From the NCBI RefSeq assembly GCF_001418225.1, contig NZ_LIPT01000003.1:488141-552140 (forward strand): a DNA stretch of 64,000 nt, read 5' to 3'. Origin of the DNA: Pannonibacter indicus. Its GTDB lineage: Bacteria > Pseudomonadota > Alphaproteobacteria > Rhizobiales > Stappiaceae. Position numbers and translations under genes: made by a program. Of the stretch, positions 7,891-16,850 are shown piece after piece. Under the pieces are notes generated by a model. It did not search any database and was not told the origin of the DNA. It worked only from the letters and a program-made list of their open reading frames with translations. The first letter of the stretch is position 1; each line of letters opens with the position of its first letter.

Positions 7891-9549
7891 ATGAGTGAAC
7901 GTTCCCTCCCTTCGCTTGACCTGTCGCCCGCTTTTGTCGAGGCGGCCCGGACCTCCAAGGCCTGGCCGTTCGAGGAAGCCCGCAAACTGGTGAAGCGCAT
8001 CGAGAAACGTGATCCCTCGATTCCGGTCCTGTTCGAAACGGGATACGGCCCCTCGGGCCTGCCCCACATCGGCACCTTCGGCGAGGTGGCGCGCACGACC
8101 ATGGTGCGCACGGCCTTCCGCATCCTCACCGAAGACAAGATTCCGACCCGCCTGCTGTGCTTCTCCGACGATATGGACGGCATGCGCAAGATCCCGGAAA
8201 ATGTGCCGGATCAGGAAGCGCTGAAGCCTTATCTGCAGATGCCGCTGACGATGGTGCCGAATCCCTTCGGCGGGGACTACAAGAGCTTTGGCGACCACAA
8301 CAACGCCATGCTGCGCCGCTTCCTCGACACCTTTGGTTTCGAGTACGAATTCGCCAGCGCGACCGAGTATTACAAGTCCGGCAAGCTGGATGGCATCCTG
8401 CTGAAGGCCGTCGAGAAGTATCAGGAACTGATGGACGTGATGCTGCCGACGCTCGGCGAAGAGCGCCGCGCCACCTACAGCCCGTTCCTGCCGATTTCGC
8501 CCATTTCCGGGCGCGTGCTCTATGTGCCGATGAAGGATGTGAACGCCCGCGAAGGCACCATCACGTTTGAGGATGAGGATGGCACCGACGTGACCCTGCC
8601 GGTCACCGGCGGTAAGGTAAAGCTGCAGTGGAAGCCGGACTTCGGCGCCCGCTGGGCCGCGCTCAACGTTGACTTCGAGATGTTCGGCAAGGACCATGGC
8701 CCGAACATGCCGGTCTATGACCGCATCTGCGAAGTGCTGGGCGGCACCCCGCCGGAGCATTTCGTCTATGAGCTGTTCCTGGCTGATGACGGCTCCAAGA
8801 TCTCCAAGTCCAAGGGCAACGGTCTGACCATCGACGAGTGGCTGACCTATGCCTCGCCGGAGAGCCTTGCGCTCTACATGTTCCAGAAGCCCAAGACTGC
8901 GAAGAAGCTCTATTTCGACGTGATCCCGCGTGCCGTCGATGAGTATCTCGCCTTTGCGGGCAAGTTCGCGGAAATGACGCCGGAACAGAAGCTGATGAAC
9001 CCGGCCTGGCACATTCATTCCGGCAATGTGCCGGACATCAGCTCGCCGGTGCCTTTCGCCATGCTGCTGAACCTCGTCTCGGCCTCCAACGCCGAAAACA
9101 AGGACGTGCTGTGGGCCTTCATCACCCGCTATGCGCCGGGCGTGACCAAGGACACCCATCCGAAGCTGGATGAACTCGTCACCTATGCGATCCGCTACTT
9201 CGACGACTTCGTGAAGCCGTCGAAGCAGTTCCGCGCGCCGGACGATGTGGAGCGGGCCGCTCTCGAAGCCCTCGATGCCGCGCTGGCTGCCCTGCCGGCC
9301 GGTGCCGATGGCAACACCATTCAGGATGCCGTGCTGGATGTAGCGCGCAAGATCGAGCGCTATCAGGACCAGACGAAGAAGAGCCCGGACGGCGGCCCCG
9401 GCGTGTCGGTGGCCTGGTTCCAGGCGCTTTACAAGGTGTTGCTGGGCCTCGAACAGGGCCCGCGCTTCGGCTCCTTCGTGGCGCTCTACGGCATCGCCGA
9501 AACCCGCGCGCTCATCGCCAAGGCCCTTAGCGGCGAACTGGCTGCCTGA
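7891..9549 (+). CDS. lysK: lysyl-tRNA synthetase, class I
   Basis: A 552-residue class I LysRS, the archaeal/alphaproteobacterial type unrelated to E. coli LysS. It charges tRNA-Lys with lysine. The HIGH-type motif appears as [11 protein letters not shown] (His59) and the KMSKS-type motif as KISKSKGNG starting at Lys303. [15 protein letters not shown] is characteristic of the family. The C-terminal alpha-helical cage extends to the stop, so the gene is full length. ATG 7891 matches the family start. A strong terminator follows. Confidence 0.95.
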   Translation: MSERSLPSLDLSPAFVEAARTSKAWPFEEARKLVKRIEKRDPSIPVLFETGYGPSGLPHIGTFGEVARTTMVRTAFRILTEDKIPTRLLCFSDDMDGMRKIPENVPDQEALKPYLQMPLTMVPNPFGGDYKSFGDHNNAMLRRFLDTFGFEYEFASATEYYKSGKLDGILLKAVEKYQELMDVMLPTLGEERRATYSPFLPISPISGRVLYVPMKDVNAREGTITFEDEDGTDVTLPVTGGKVKLQWKPDFGARWAALNVDFEMFGKDHGPNMPVYDRICEVLGGTPPEHFVYELFLADDGSKISKSKGNGLTIDEWLTYASPESLALYMFQKPKTAKKLYFDVIPRAVDEYLAFAGKFAEMTPEQKLMNPAWHIHSGNVPDISSPVPFAMLLNLVSASNAENKDVLWAFITRYAPGVTKDTHPKLDELVTYAIRYFDDFVKPSKQFRAPDDVERAALEALDAALAALPAGADGNTIQDAVLDVARKIERYQDQTKKSPDGGPGVSVAWFQALYKVLLGLEQGPRFGSFVALYGIAETRALIAKALSGELAA

Positions 9550-9574
9550 GCCTTTGAAGTTTTGACGTTTTGAG

Positions 9575-9612
9575 CCGCCGCAGCCTGCAAAGGCTGCGGC
9601 GGTTTTGTTTTT
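9575..9612 (+). terminator. lysK intrinsic terminator
   Basis: CCGCCGCAGCC (9575-9585) pairs perfectly with GGCTGCGGCGG (9592-9602), followed by TTTTGTTTTT. Confidence 0.9.
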
Positions 9613-9732
9613 GGGGGCAGGGCGCACCGCTTCTCGTGATGACGGGTAACGGCATCCATGCCGTGCTCTCTCCAGACGGGCAGCCCCGCGACATGCCTGT
9701 TCCACCAGCGCTTCTCATCGATGAGCGGCTAG

Positions 9733-9764
9733 AAAAAGCAAAACGCCCGGCACAGGGCCGGGCG
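9733..9764 (-). terminator. terminator of the minus-strand beta-oxidation operon
   Basis: CGCCCGGC and GCCGGGCG pair around a five-base loop (ACAGG). On the minus strand the hairpin is followed by TTTTGCTTTTT. It lies just beyond the end of the FadJ-type gene. Confidence 0.85.
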
Positions 9765-9787
9765 TCGAGGCTAACTTGCAGAACCTG

Positions 9788-12007
9788 TCAGGCTGCATCC
9801 GCCGTGATGGCAGCTTCGGCCTTGGGCGGGAACTTGCCGTAGAAGGTTTCGTTGGTCTTGGCCATCTCGCGCAGCAGGCGGTTGGGCTTGAAGCGCGGGC
9901 CCCACTTCTTGGTGAACTTCTTGCACAGCTCCACGAAGGCGTGGGTGCCCATCATGTCGATGTAGCTCAGCGTGCCGCCGGTGTAAGGGGCGAAGCCGAA
10001 GCCGAGGATTGAGCCGACATCGGCCTCACGCACGTCCGTCAGGCATTTTTCCTCGAAGATGCGGGCGGTTTCCAGCGCCTGCATCACCAGAAGCCGCTGC
10101 TTCAGCTCTTCAATGTTGAAGGCGTCAGCGGCCTTGGGCTTGCCTAAGACCTCCGGAATGCCGGGCCACAGGCTCTTTTCCTTGCCTGCATAGTCATAGA
10201 AACCCTTGCCGTTCTTGCGGCCGAAGCGCTCGCGCTTGACCACCATCTCCTCAAGGATGTTGTCGAGCGGGCCTTCCACATAGTTGACGCCAAGGTCCTT
10301 GCGGGTGGCCGAGACGATCTTCCAGGCAAGGTCCAGCGCCACTTCATCACCCAGCGACAGCGGGCCGACCGGCATGCCGGCCATCTTGCCCGCGTTCTCG
10401 ACCATGGCCGCCGGAACGCCATCGGCCAGCATCATCAGGCCTTCGCGGATGTAGGTCATGACCACGCGCGAGGTGTAGAAGCCGCGGCTGTCATTGACGA
10501 CGATCGGCGTCTTCTTGATAGCCTTGATGTAGTCCAGCGCCATGGCCAGCGCCTTGTCGGAGGTCTTCTTGCCGAGGATCACTTCCACCAGCATCATCTT
10601 GTCGACGGGCGAGAAGAAGTGGATGCCGATGAAGTTCTTCGGGCGGGAAGAGGCTTCCGCCAGCGAGGTGATCGGCAGGGTGGAGGTGTTGGAAGCGTAG
10701 ATGGCGCGGGCCTTCATCACCGCCTCGGCCTTTTCCGTCACCACACGCTTGACCTCACGGTCCTCGAACACGGCCTCGATCACCAGATCGCAGTCGGCGA
10801 GAAGGTCATAGTTGTCCGTCGGGGTGATACGGGCGAGGAGCTTTTCCTTTTCCCCCGCCGTGGCATGGCCGCGCGAGACGGCCTTGCTCATCAGCTCGTC
10901 CGAATGAGCCTTGCCCTTGTCGGCGGCAGCCTGATCGCGGTCGAGCAGCACCACGTCGATTCCGGCCTTGGCCGTGACATAGGCAATGCCGGCGCCCATG
11001 AAGCCGGCGCCGAGCACGCCGATTTTCTTGATCTTGTTGGGCTTCACGTCCTGCGGGCGGCGGGCGCCCTTGTTCAGCTCCTGCATGGAGACAAAGAGCG
11101 AGCGGATCATGTTCGCCGCTTCCGGGCTCTGCAGCACGTTGGCGAAATAGCGGCTTTCCACCTGCAGGGCGAGATCCATCGGCAGCTGCAGCCCTTCGAA
11201 GACGGACTTCAGCAGGGCGCGGGCGCCGGGGTAGTTGTCGTGGGTCTCACGCCGGTAGATGGCATTGGCGGCGGGCCAGAACTGGAAACCGGCGGGGGAA
11301 TAGACCGGGCCGTTCGGCAGCTTGAAGCCCTTTTCGTCCCACGGCTTCACCGGCTTGACGCCTGCCTGCAGCATCTTGCGGGCGGTCTCCACCAGCTTCT
11401 TCGGCGCTGCCGTCTCGTCCACCAGCTTCATCTGCTTGGCCTTGGCGGCACGCAGGGTCTGGCCCTGCAGCAGGAACTGAAGGCCGGCCTGCGCATCGGT
11501 CATGCGCATGACGCGCTGGGTGCCGCCAGCGCCGGGGAAGAGGCCGACCTTTACTTCCGGCAGGCCCATTTTGAAGCTGTCATCCTCCGCCGCAACCCTG
11601 GCATGACAGGCGAGCGCCAGCTCGGTGCCACCGCCCATGCAGGTGCCGTTGATGGCAGCAACGAAGGGTTTGCCGCAGGTCTCCAGCTTCCGGTAGATCA
11701 GCGAGAGGCGGCGGGAGCCTTCGAACAGCGCCTTGGCGGCCGCTTCCTGATCCTTGGCACGCTCGGCATGGAAGACCTTGAGCAGGCCTTCCAGCATGGT
11801 CAGGTCCGCACCGCCCGAGAAGGCGGCCTTGCCGGATGTGATGATGGCCCCCTTGATGGCATCCGTCGTGGCCACATGGGCAACGATCGCTTCCAGATCG
11901 TCCATCACGGACATGTCGATGACATTCATCGACTTGTCCTTCATGTCCCAGGTGATCAGAGCGATGCCGTCGGCGCCGGTTTCAAGAGTGAAGTTCTTGT
12001 AGGTCAT
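9788..12007 (-). CDS. fadJ: 3-hydroxyacyl-CoA dehydrogenase / enoyl-CoA hydratase, FadJ/FadB-type
   Basis: A 739-residue bifunctional beta-oxidation enzyme. It hydrates trans-2-enoyl-CoA and then oxidises the L-3-hydroxyacyl-CoA with NAD. The N-terminal crotonase domain (about 1-200) has NGTCMGGGTELALACH and PEVKVGLFPGAGGTQR with both catalytic acidic positions. The dehydrogenase half has IGVLGAGFMGAGIAYV (Rossmann GxGxxG), FSPVDKMMLVEVI and DSRGFYTSRV. The C-terminal domain ends normally. ATG 12007 is preceded by GGAGGA. It follows the thiolase by 23 bases in the same operon. Whether it is nearer FadB or FadJ of E. coli cannot be judged by eye. Confidence 0.93.
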   Translation of the reverse strand: MTYKNFTLETGADGIALITWDMKDKSMNVIDMSVMDDLEAIVAHVATTDAIKGAIITSGKAAFSGGADLTMLEGLLKVFHAERAKDQEAAAKALFEGSRRLSLIYRKLETCGKPFVAAINGTCMGGGTELALACHARVAAEDDSFKMGLPEVKVGLFPGAGGTQRVMRMTDAQAGLQFLLQGQTLRAAKAKQMKLVDETAAPKKLVETARKMLQAGVKPVKPWDEKGFKLPNGPVYSPAGFQFWPAANAIYRRETHDNYPGARALLKSVFEGLQLPMDLALQVESRYFANVLQSPEAANMIRSLFVSMQELNKGARRPQDVKPNKIKKIGVLGAGFMGAGIAYVTAKAGIDVVLLDRDQAAADKGKAHSDELMSKAVSRGHATAGEKEKLLARITPTDNYDLLADCDLVIEAVFEDREVKRVVTEKAEAVMKARAIYASNTSTLPITSLAEASSRPKNFIGIHFFSPVDKMMLVEVILGKKTSDKALAMALDYIKAIKKTPIVVNDSRGFYTSRVVMTYIREGLMMLADGVPAAMVENAGKMAGMPVGPLSLGDEVALDLAWKIVSATRKDLGVNYVEGPLDNILEEMVVKRERFGRKNGKGFYDYAGKEKSLWPGIPEVLGKPKAADAFNIEELKQRLLVMQALETARIFEEKCLTDVREADVGSILGFGFAPYTGGTLSYIDMMGTHAFVELCKKFTKKWGPRFKPNRLLREMAKTNETFYGKFPPKAEAAITADAA

Positions 12008-12030
12008 GGCTTGTCTCCTCCGGTCTCTTG

Positions 12031-13239
12031 TCACACGCGCTCGATGATCGTCGCCGTGCCCATGCCGGCGCCGATGCAGAGGGTGACAAGGGCAGTGTTC
12101 AGGTCGCGGCGTTCCAGTTCATCGAGAACCGTGCCGAGGATCATGGCGCCGGTTGCCCCCAGCGGGTGGCCGAGCGCGATGGCTCCGCCATTGACGTTGA
12201 CCACGGACGGGTCAAGGTCGAAGGCCTGCCGGTAGCGCAGCACCACGGAGGCAAAGGCCTCGTTGATCTCGAAGAGGTCGATGTCCTTCAGCTTCATGCC
12301 GGAATTGGCCAGCAGCTTTTCCGTGACATCCACCGGGCCGGTCAGCATCAGCGCAGGCTCCGAGCCGATGTTGGCGAAGGCGCGGATGCGGGCGCGGGGC
12401 TTCAGGCCAGCCGATTTGCCGGCCTTGCGCGAGCCGATCAGCACGGCGGCGGCGCCGTCAACGATGCCGGAGGAATTGCCCGCGTGGTGCACATGGCGCA
12501 CCTTTTCCAGCTCCGGATGGGCGGCAATGGCCACTGCATCGAAGCCGCCCATGGCGCCCATCATCTCGAAGGAGGCGTTGAGCGAGGCAAGCGACTGCAT
12601 GTCCGTGCCGGGGCGCATGTGTTCGTCACGGGCAAGGATGGTGATGCCGTTGACGTCCTTCACCGGCACAACCGACTTGTTGAAATAGCCCTTGTCCCAG
12701 GCGTTTGCCGCCCGCTTCTGGCTTTCCACCGCATAGGCGTCGCAATCGTCGCGGGTGAAGCCGTATTTGGTGGCGATGAGGTCCGCCGAGACGCCCTGCG
12801 GCATGAAATAGGAGGGCAGGGCCACCTGCGGATCGACCGGCCAGGCACCGCCGGAGGCACCGATGCCGATGCGGCTCATGCTTTCCACGCCGCCAGCCAC
12901 GACCAGCTGGTGCTGGCCGGACATGACCTGCGCTGCGGCCATGTTCACTGCATCAAGGCCGGAGGCGCAGAAGCGGTTGATCTGCATGCCTGGGACCGAG
13001 TTGTCATAGCCAGCCGCAAACACCGCCGCACGGGCAATGTCGCCGCCAGCCTCGCCGATGGGATCGACGCAGCCCAGCACCAGATCGTCCACCTGACGGG
13101 TGTCCAGCTTGTTGCGGTCGCGCAGTGCCTCCAGTGCGATGGCGGCAAGGCGGACGGCGGTCACCTCGTGCAGGCTGCCGTCCTTCTTGCCGCGCCCGCG
13201 CGGGGTGCGCACATGGTCGAATACATAGGCCTCGGGCAT
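12031..13239 (-). CDS. acetyl-CoA C-acyltransferase (thiolase)
   Basis: A 402-residue thiolase that cleaves 3-ketoacyl-CoA with CoA to acetyl-CoA. The acyl-accepting Cys91 sits in [12 protein letters not shown], the catalytic His in [15 protein letters not shown], and the second Cys in CIGAGMGTA. The length is normal for FadA/AtoB-type enzymes. In the operon it lies between GST (24 bases upstream) and the FadJ-type gene, so it most likely performs the last step of beta-oxidation. A biosynthetic acetoacetyl-CoA role is less likely from context. Confidence 0.93.
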   Translation of the reverse strand: MPEAYVFDHVRTPRGRGKKDGSLHEVTAVRLAAIALEALRDRNKLDTRQVDDLVLGCVDPIGEAGGDIARAAVFAAGYDNSVPGMQINRFCASGLDAVNMAAAQVMSGQHQLVVAGGVESMSRIGIGASGGAWPVDPQVALPSYFMPQGVSADLIATKYGFTRDDCDAYAVESQKRAANAWDKGYFNKSVVPVKDVNGITILARDEHMRPGTDMQSLASLNASFEMMGAMGGFDAVAIAAHPELEKVRHVHHAGNSSGIVDGAAAVLIGSRKAGKSAGLKPRARIRAFANIGSEPALMLTGPVDVTEKLLANSGMKLKDIDLFEINEAFASVVLRYRQAFDLDPSVVNVNGGAIALGHPLGATGAMILGTVLDELERRDLNTALVTLCIGAGMGTATIIERV

Positions 13240-13263
13240 GGTTTCCTCCTGATGTGTTTCTTG

Positions 13264-13902
13264 TCAGGCCTTGGCGGGCAGCGGGTGCCCCGGCATGAGT
13301 TCATAAGGGTGCACCCAGCCGGGCAGGGCGCGGATTGCATCCAGCCAGCGGGCGATGCTGGAGTAGGGGGCAAAGTCGATGCCGATCTCTTCGGGCCAGA
13401 AGAGATAGCCGCACAGGGACAGATCCGCCGTGGTCGGCCGGTCCGCCGCCACGAAACGGCGCCCCTCCAGATGCTTGTCGAGAATGGCATAGGCCGACTT
13501 GGCGCGTGCCTCGAAGAAGGCCGTGACCGGCGTCTCGCCGGTCTTGGCGAACTGGCGCAGGAAGCGGAGCGTCGCGGTGTAGCTGGTGAGCTTGTGGTTG
13601 TCGAACAGCACCCAGCGCAGGATTTCGCGGGCTTCATCTTCCGTGTGGGCACCGAATTCGCCCAGTTCCTCGGCGAGATAATCAAGGATGACGCCAGACT
13701 GGCTGAGCTTCAGGCCCTTGTGCTCCAGCACCGGAATCTCGCCCATTTCGTTCACCTCGGCGCGGAATTCCGGCGTGCGGGTGGCGCCGTTGAAGAAGTC
13801 GCAGAAGCGGGGCTCCCACTCCGCTCCGGCAAGCTGGAGCATGAGGGCAACCTTGTAGGCGTTGCCGGACTGGGCGAAACAATGCAGGACATACTCGGCC
13901 AT
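13264..13902 (-). CDS. glutathione S-transferase family protein
   Basis: A 212-residue two-domain GST. The thioredoxin-like N-terminal domain has YVLHCFAQSGNAYKVALML, with a Ser at the usual catalytic position, then GEIPVLEHKGLKLSQSGVIL containing the cis-Pro and the SQS glutathione-binding motif. A helical domain from about residue 90 follows. It is inserted in the beta-oxidation operon, which suggests a role with reactive acyl or lipid-derived electrophiles. That is inference; the substrate is unknown. Confidence 0.88.
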   Translation of the reverse strand: MAEYVLHCFAQSGNAYKVALMLQLAGAEWEPRFCDFFNGATRTPEFRAEVNEMGEIPVLEHKGLKLSQSGVILDYLAEELGEFGAHTEDEAREILRWVLFDNHKLTSYTATLRFLRQFAKTGETPVTAFFEARAKSAYAILDKHLEGRRFVAADRPTTADLSLCGYLFWPEEIGIDFAPYSSIARWLDAIRALPGWVHPYELMPGHPLPAKA

Positions 13903-13986
13903 GAAACCTCCAGCCCGCAGCGGCGGGCTTTTCTTTGGCGGGGCTGCCCCGGGGCATGGCGCCCGGGGCTATGGCGTATCAAAGGC

Positions 13987-15777
13987 TTAGAATGCGTCTG
14001 CCGCAAGGCTCATCATGGTGGCGGAACCGCTGGTGATGCGGGCCAGATGCGCGCCCGTTTCCGGCATGACCCGTTCCATGAAGTAGCGTCCGAAAGCCAG
14101 TTTGGCTTCGAAACGCTCCGTCTCTTCGCCGCTGGCGATCTTGGCCTGCGCTGCCTTGGCCATCTGCGCCCACATGTAGCCAAGGGCAACCAGCCCGAAG
14201 AGATGCATGTAGTCGGTGGAGCCAGCGCCTGCGTTGTCCGGGTTGCTCATGGCATTCTGCATGAACCACATGGTCGCGGCCTGCAGATGATCGAGCCCCT
14301 GCTTCAGCGGCTTGGTGTAGGGCGCCAGCGCCTCGTCTTCCTTGTGTGCCTTCAGGAAGGCGCCGACCTCATCGAAGAACGCCATGACGGCACGCCCGCC
14401 ATTGGCTGGAAGCTTGCGGCCGACGAGATCCAGCGCCTGAATGCCGTTGGCACCCTCGTAGATCATGGCGATACGGGCATCGCGGACGAACTGCTCCATG
14501 CCCCATTCGGCGATATAGCCGTGGCCGCCAAACATCTGCTGGGCGTTGACCGCATTGGCAAAGCCGGTGTCGGTGAGCACACCCTTCAGAACCGGAGTCA
14601 TCAGCCCCATGATGTCGTCGGCCTTGACGCGCTCGGCCTCATCTTCGGAGCGGTGCGACACATCGCCCTTGAGGGCCGTCCACAGCACCAGAGCGCGGGC
14701 GGCCTCGTTGAAGGAACGGATCGACATCAGCACGCGGCGCACATCCGGATGCACGATGATCGGATCGGCTGCCTTGTCCGCCGCTTTCGGCCCGGTCAGG
14801 GCGCGGCCCTGAATGCGGTCCTTGGCATAGATGACGGCGTTCTGATAGGCGACTTCGGACTGGGCCAGCCCTTGCACCGCGACGCCGAGGCGGGCCTCGT
14901 TCATCATGGTGAACATGGCGCGCAGGCCCTTGTGCTCCTCGCCAACCAGCCAGCCGCGGGCGCCGTCATAGTTCATGACGCAGGTGGCATTGCCGTGGAT
15001 ACCCATCTTATGCTCGATGGAGCCGCAGGAGACGCCGTTGCGCTCGCCAGGCGTGCCGTCGGCGGCAGGAACGAACTTCGGCACCACGAAGAGCGAGATG
15101 CCCTTCACGCCTTCCGGAGCGCCCTCGATGCGGGCCAGAACCAGATGGATGATGTTCTCCGCCATGTCGTGCTCGCCAGCGGAAATGAAGATCTTGGTGC
15201 CGGAGATGGCATAGCTGCCGTCGCCCTGCGGCACGGCCTTGGTGCGGATGAGGCCCAGATCCGTGCCGCAATGGGGCTCGGTTAGGTTCATGGTGCCGGT
15301 CCAGGTGCCTGCCACCATCTTCGGCAGATAGGTTGCCTTCTGCTCATCCGTGCCATGCAGGGTCAGGGCGGCGATGGCTCCTGCCGTCAGACCCGGATAC
15401 ATGGCGAAGGCCATGTTGGCGGAAGACATGTATTCGGCCATGATCATGGCCAGCGTATGCGGCAGGCCCTGGCCGCCGAAGTCCGGGCTGACAGACAGCC
15501 CGCCCCAGCCGCCTTCGCAATAGGCGTCATAGGCAGCCTTGAAGCCCTTGGGCGTGCTCACCCGGCCATCTTCATGGCGGACGCAGCCTTCCCGGTCACC
15601 GGTCTGGTTCAGGGGCTGGATAATTTCCTCGCAGAACTTCGCGCCTTCGCGCAGGATGGCTTCCACCAGATCCGGCGTCGCATCAGCAAATCCAGGCAGA
15701 TTGCTGTAGCGTTCGTAGCCGAACACATCATTGAGCAGGAAGAGGGTGTCCTCGACGGGAGCACGGTAAGCCGGCAT
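13987..15777 (-). CDS. acyl-CoA dehydrogenase with C-terminal extension (DmdC/FadE-like)
   Basis: A 596-residue FAD-dependent acyl-CoA dehydrogenase, the first beta-oxidation step. It has the long form with an additional C-terminal domain, as in 3-methylmercaptopropionyl-CoA dehydrogenases and related enzymes. Visible motifs are [43 protein letters not shown], the flavin region [16 protein letters not shown] and the catalytic-Glu segment [20 protein letters not shown] 15777 is preceded by GGGAGGAA; a TTG directly before it is not needed. It is the first gene of the operon and carries the operator and promoter described at 15809-15867. Confidence 0.92.
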   Translation of the reverse strand: MPAYRAPVEDTLFLLNDVFGYERYSNLPGFADATPDLVEAILREGAKFCEEIIQPLNQTGDREGCVRHEDGRVSTPKGFKAAYDAYCEGGWGGLSVSPDFGGQGLPHTLAMIMAEYMSSANMAFAMYPGLTAGAIAALTLHGTDEQKATYLPKMVAGTWTGTMNLTEPHCGTDLGLIRTKAVPQGDGSYAISGTKIFISAGEHDMAENIIHLVLARIEGAPEGVKGISLFVVPKFVPAADGTPGERNGVSCGSIEHKMGIHGNATCVMNYDGARGWLVGEEHKGLRAMFTMMNEARLGVAVQGLAQSEVAYQNAVIYAKDRIQGRALTGPKAADKAADPIIVHPDVRRVLMSIRSFNEAARALVLWTALKGDVSHRSEDEAERVKADDIMGLMTPVLKGVLTDTGFANAVNAQQMFGGHGYIAEWGMEQFVRDARIAMIYEGANGIQALDLVGRKLPANGGRAVMAFFDEVGAFLKAHKEDEALAPYTKPLKQGLDHLQAATMWFMQNAMSNPDNAGAGSTDYMHLFGLVALGYMWAQMAKAAQAKIASGEETERFEAKLAFGRYFMERVMPETGAHLARITSGSATMMSLAADAF

Positions 15778-15808
15778 CAATTCCTCCCAGAACGTAACCG
15801 TTGGCAGT

Positions 15809-15828
15809 TGACGTTTCCGTAAACGTCA
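15809..15828. promoter_or_regulatory. palindromic operator, LiuR-like, before the acyl-CoA dehydrogenase
   Basis: TGACGTTT and AAACGTCA form an 8+8 palindrome around CCGT. It resembles the TTTACGTTTACGTAAA-type sites of MerR-family regulators such as LiuR that control acyl-CoA catabolism. It lies just downstream of the candidate promoter, near the transcription start, which is the arrangement for repression. A MerR gene is adjacent. Confidence 0.7.
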
Positions 15829-15838
15829 CCTCTCCCGA

Positions 15839-15867
15839 TATATACGTCTCAATTTTCAGGCGGGCAA
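15839..15867 (-). promoter_or_regulatory. candidate promoter of the beta-oxidation operon
   Basis: On the minus strand TTGCCC (15867-15862) and TATATA (15844-15839) are separated by 17 bases, 62 bases or more before the acyl-CoA dehydrogenase ATG. The start point would fall within the palindromic operator. Confidence 0.55.
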
Positions 15868-15934
15868 GCCATGTCCTTGGGGAAGGTACGCCTGTTTTTG
15901 CGTGAAATGAATGAAAACTGTGTCATGAAACGCG

Positions 15935-15959
15935 AAAAACCGGAGCGAAGGCTCCGGTT
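15935..15959 (-). terminator. merR terminator
   Basis: AACCGGAGC and GCTCCGGTT pair perfectly around a four-base loop. On the minus strand they are followed by a T run (TTTTTCG). It separates merR from the operon promoter. Confidence 0.85.
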
Positions 15960-16016
15960 CTGATGGTCAGGCGCGCTGTTTTGCCGCCTCCTGGAGAAAT
16001 GGCGGCCGGACCGGGA

Positions 16017-16481
16017 TCACTCCCCGGCTTCGTTTTCCTTGTGCTTCAGCATGCCGGAGACGATGGCGACGGTGCGCGACAGCTCTTCAATCGCCTGATC
16101 GATGTCCTTGCGCTGGGTTTCCAGCACGGCAATCTGCTCGTTGAAGCGGGAGAGGGCGACGCGGAGCTGGGTCACCTGGCCATCGCGCAGGTCATAAAGA
16201 TCCAGCATGTCACGGATCTCGGACAGGGAAAAGCCGACGCGCTTGCCCATGACGACGAGCTTCAGGCGGGCGCGGTCGCGGCGGGTATAGACGCGGTTGA
16301 GGCCATCACGCTTGGGGTTCAGCAGGCCCCGGTCTTCGTAGAAGCGCAGGGTGCGCAGCGTGACGCCGAATTCCTTGGCAAGGTCACCGATGGTGAACTG
16401 GGTCTTCTTGGTGCTGTCGTCGGCTGCGGCAACGACATCGGCAATCTCGTTGCCGTCCTGAATGGAAAGTGCTTCGCTCAT
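16017..16481 (-). CDS. MerR-family transcriptional regulator (LiuR-like)
   Basis: A 154-residue regulator with an N-terminal winged helix: FTIGDLAKEFGVTLRTLRFY (residues 29-48), then EDRGLLNPKRDGLNRVYTRR. A dimerising coiled coil follows (about 95-145). There are no metal-binding Cys residues, so it is not a metal sensor. It belongs with regulators such as LiuR that respond to acyl-CoA intermediates. Its position next to the acyl-CoA dehydrogenase operon, and the TGACGTTTN4AAACGTCA site there, make repression of that operon likely; this is inference. ATG 16481 begins MSEALSIQDG. Confidence 0.87.
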   Translation of the reverse strand: MSEALSIQDGNEIADVVAAADDSTKKTQFTIGDLAKEFGVTLRTLRFYEDRGLLNPKRDGLNRVYTRRDRARLKLVVMGKRVGFSLSEIRDMLDLYDLRDGQVTQLRVALSRFNEQIAVLETQRKDIDQAIEELSRTVAIVSGMLKHKENEAGE

Positions 16482-16850
16482 TGCCTTGTCCTGTCCGTCC
16501 GCATGTGGCCGGACCTGCTGTACTGCGGAAAATCTGAAGTGCATGCGGGCGGATGCCCCCGGCGTCACGGCCCTTGAGGAGGGAGGCACGAGACTGCCTG
16601 CTTGTCTCTGCCTTACCTTACGCATACGGAATGGTCCAGTGACCTTGCGCAATTTTTTGACAAACAGCCCTGCCAGAGCCAGCTTCCGGGGGCCTGCTGT
16701 TGCAACATGCAGTGCCAGTTAACGCGGTGTTTACCCTAACACGACAAAGATTCATCAATTGCTTCGTTGCCAAGTCAGTATTGCGTTCCGGGCTTCTGCA
16801 GCATCTCTTGTGTTCAATGGTCAGCACGACCGCAAGGCCAGGTCCAGTCA
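16482..16850. other. divergent intergenic region between merR and podJ-like gene
   Basis: This 369-base spacer separates two divergent genes and should hold both promoters. I see no second copy of the TGACGTTT palindrome, no clear hairpin terminator and no credible small ORF. The segment 16645-16760 is AT-richer than its surroundings and is the likeliest promoter area. Confidence 0.5.

Noticed and set aside
7666..9705. Upstream extension of the TerB-like gene to over 800 codons
   Set aside because: The extension is antisense to lysK; the ATG at 7665 gives a typical 138-residue protein.
12028..15285. Very long open frame on the plus strand, 1085 codons
   Set aside because: It lies opposite the thiolase, GST and acyl-CoA dehydrogenase genes, is rich in His, Gln and Arg, and shows no domain. 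High GC makes such antisense frames common.
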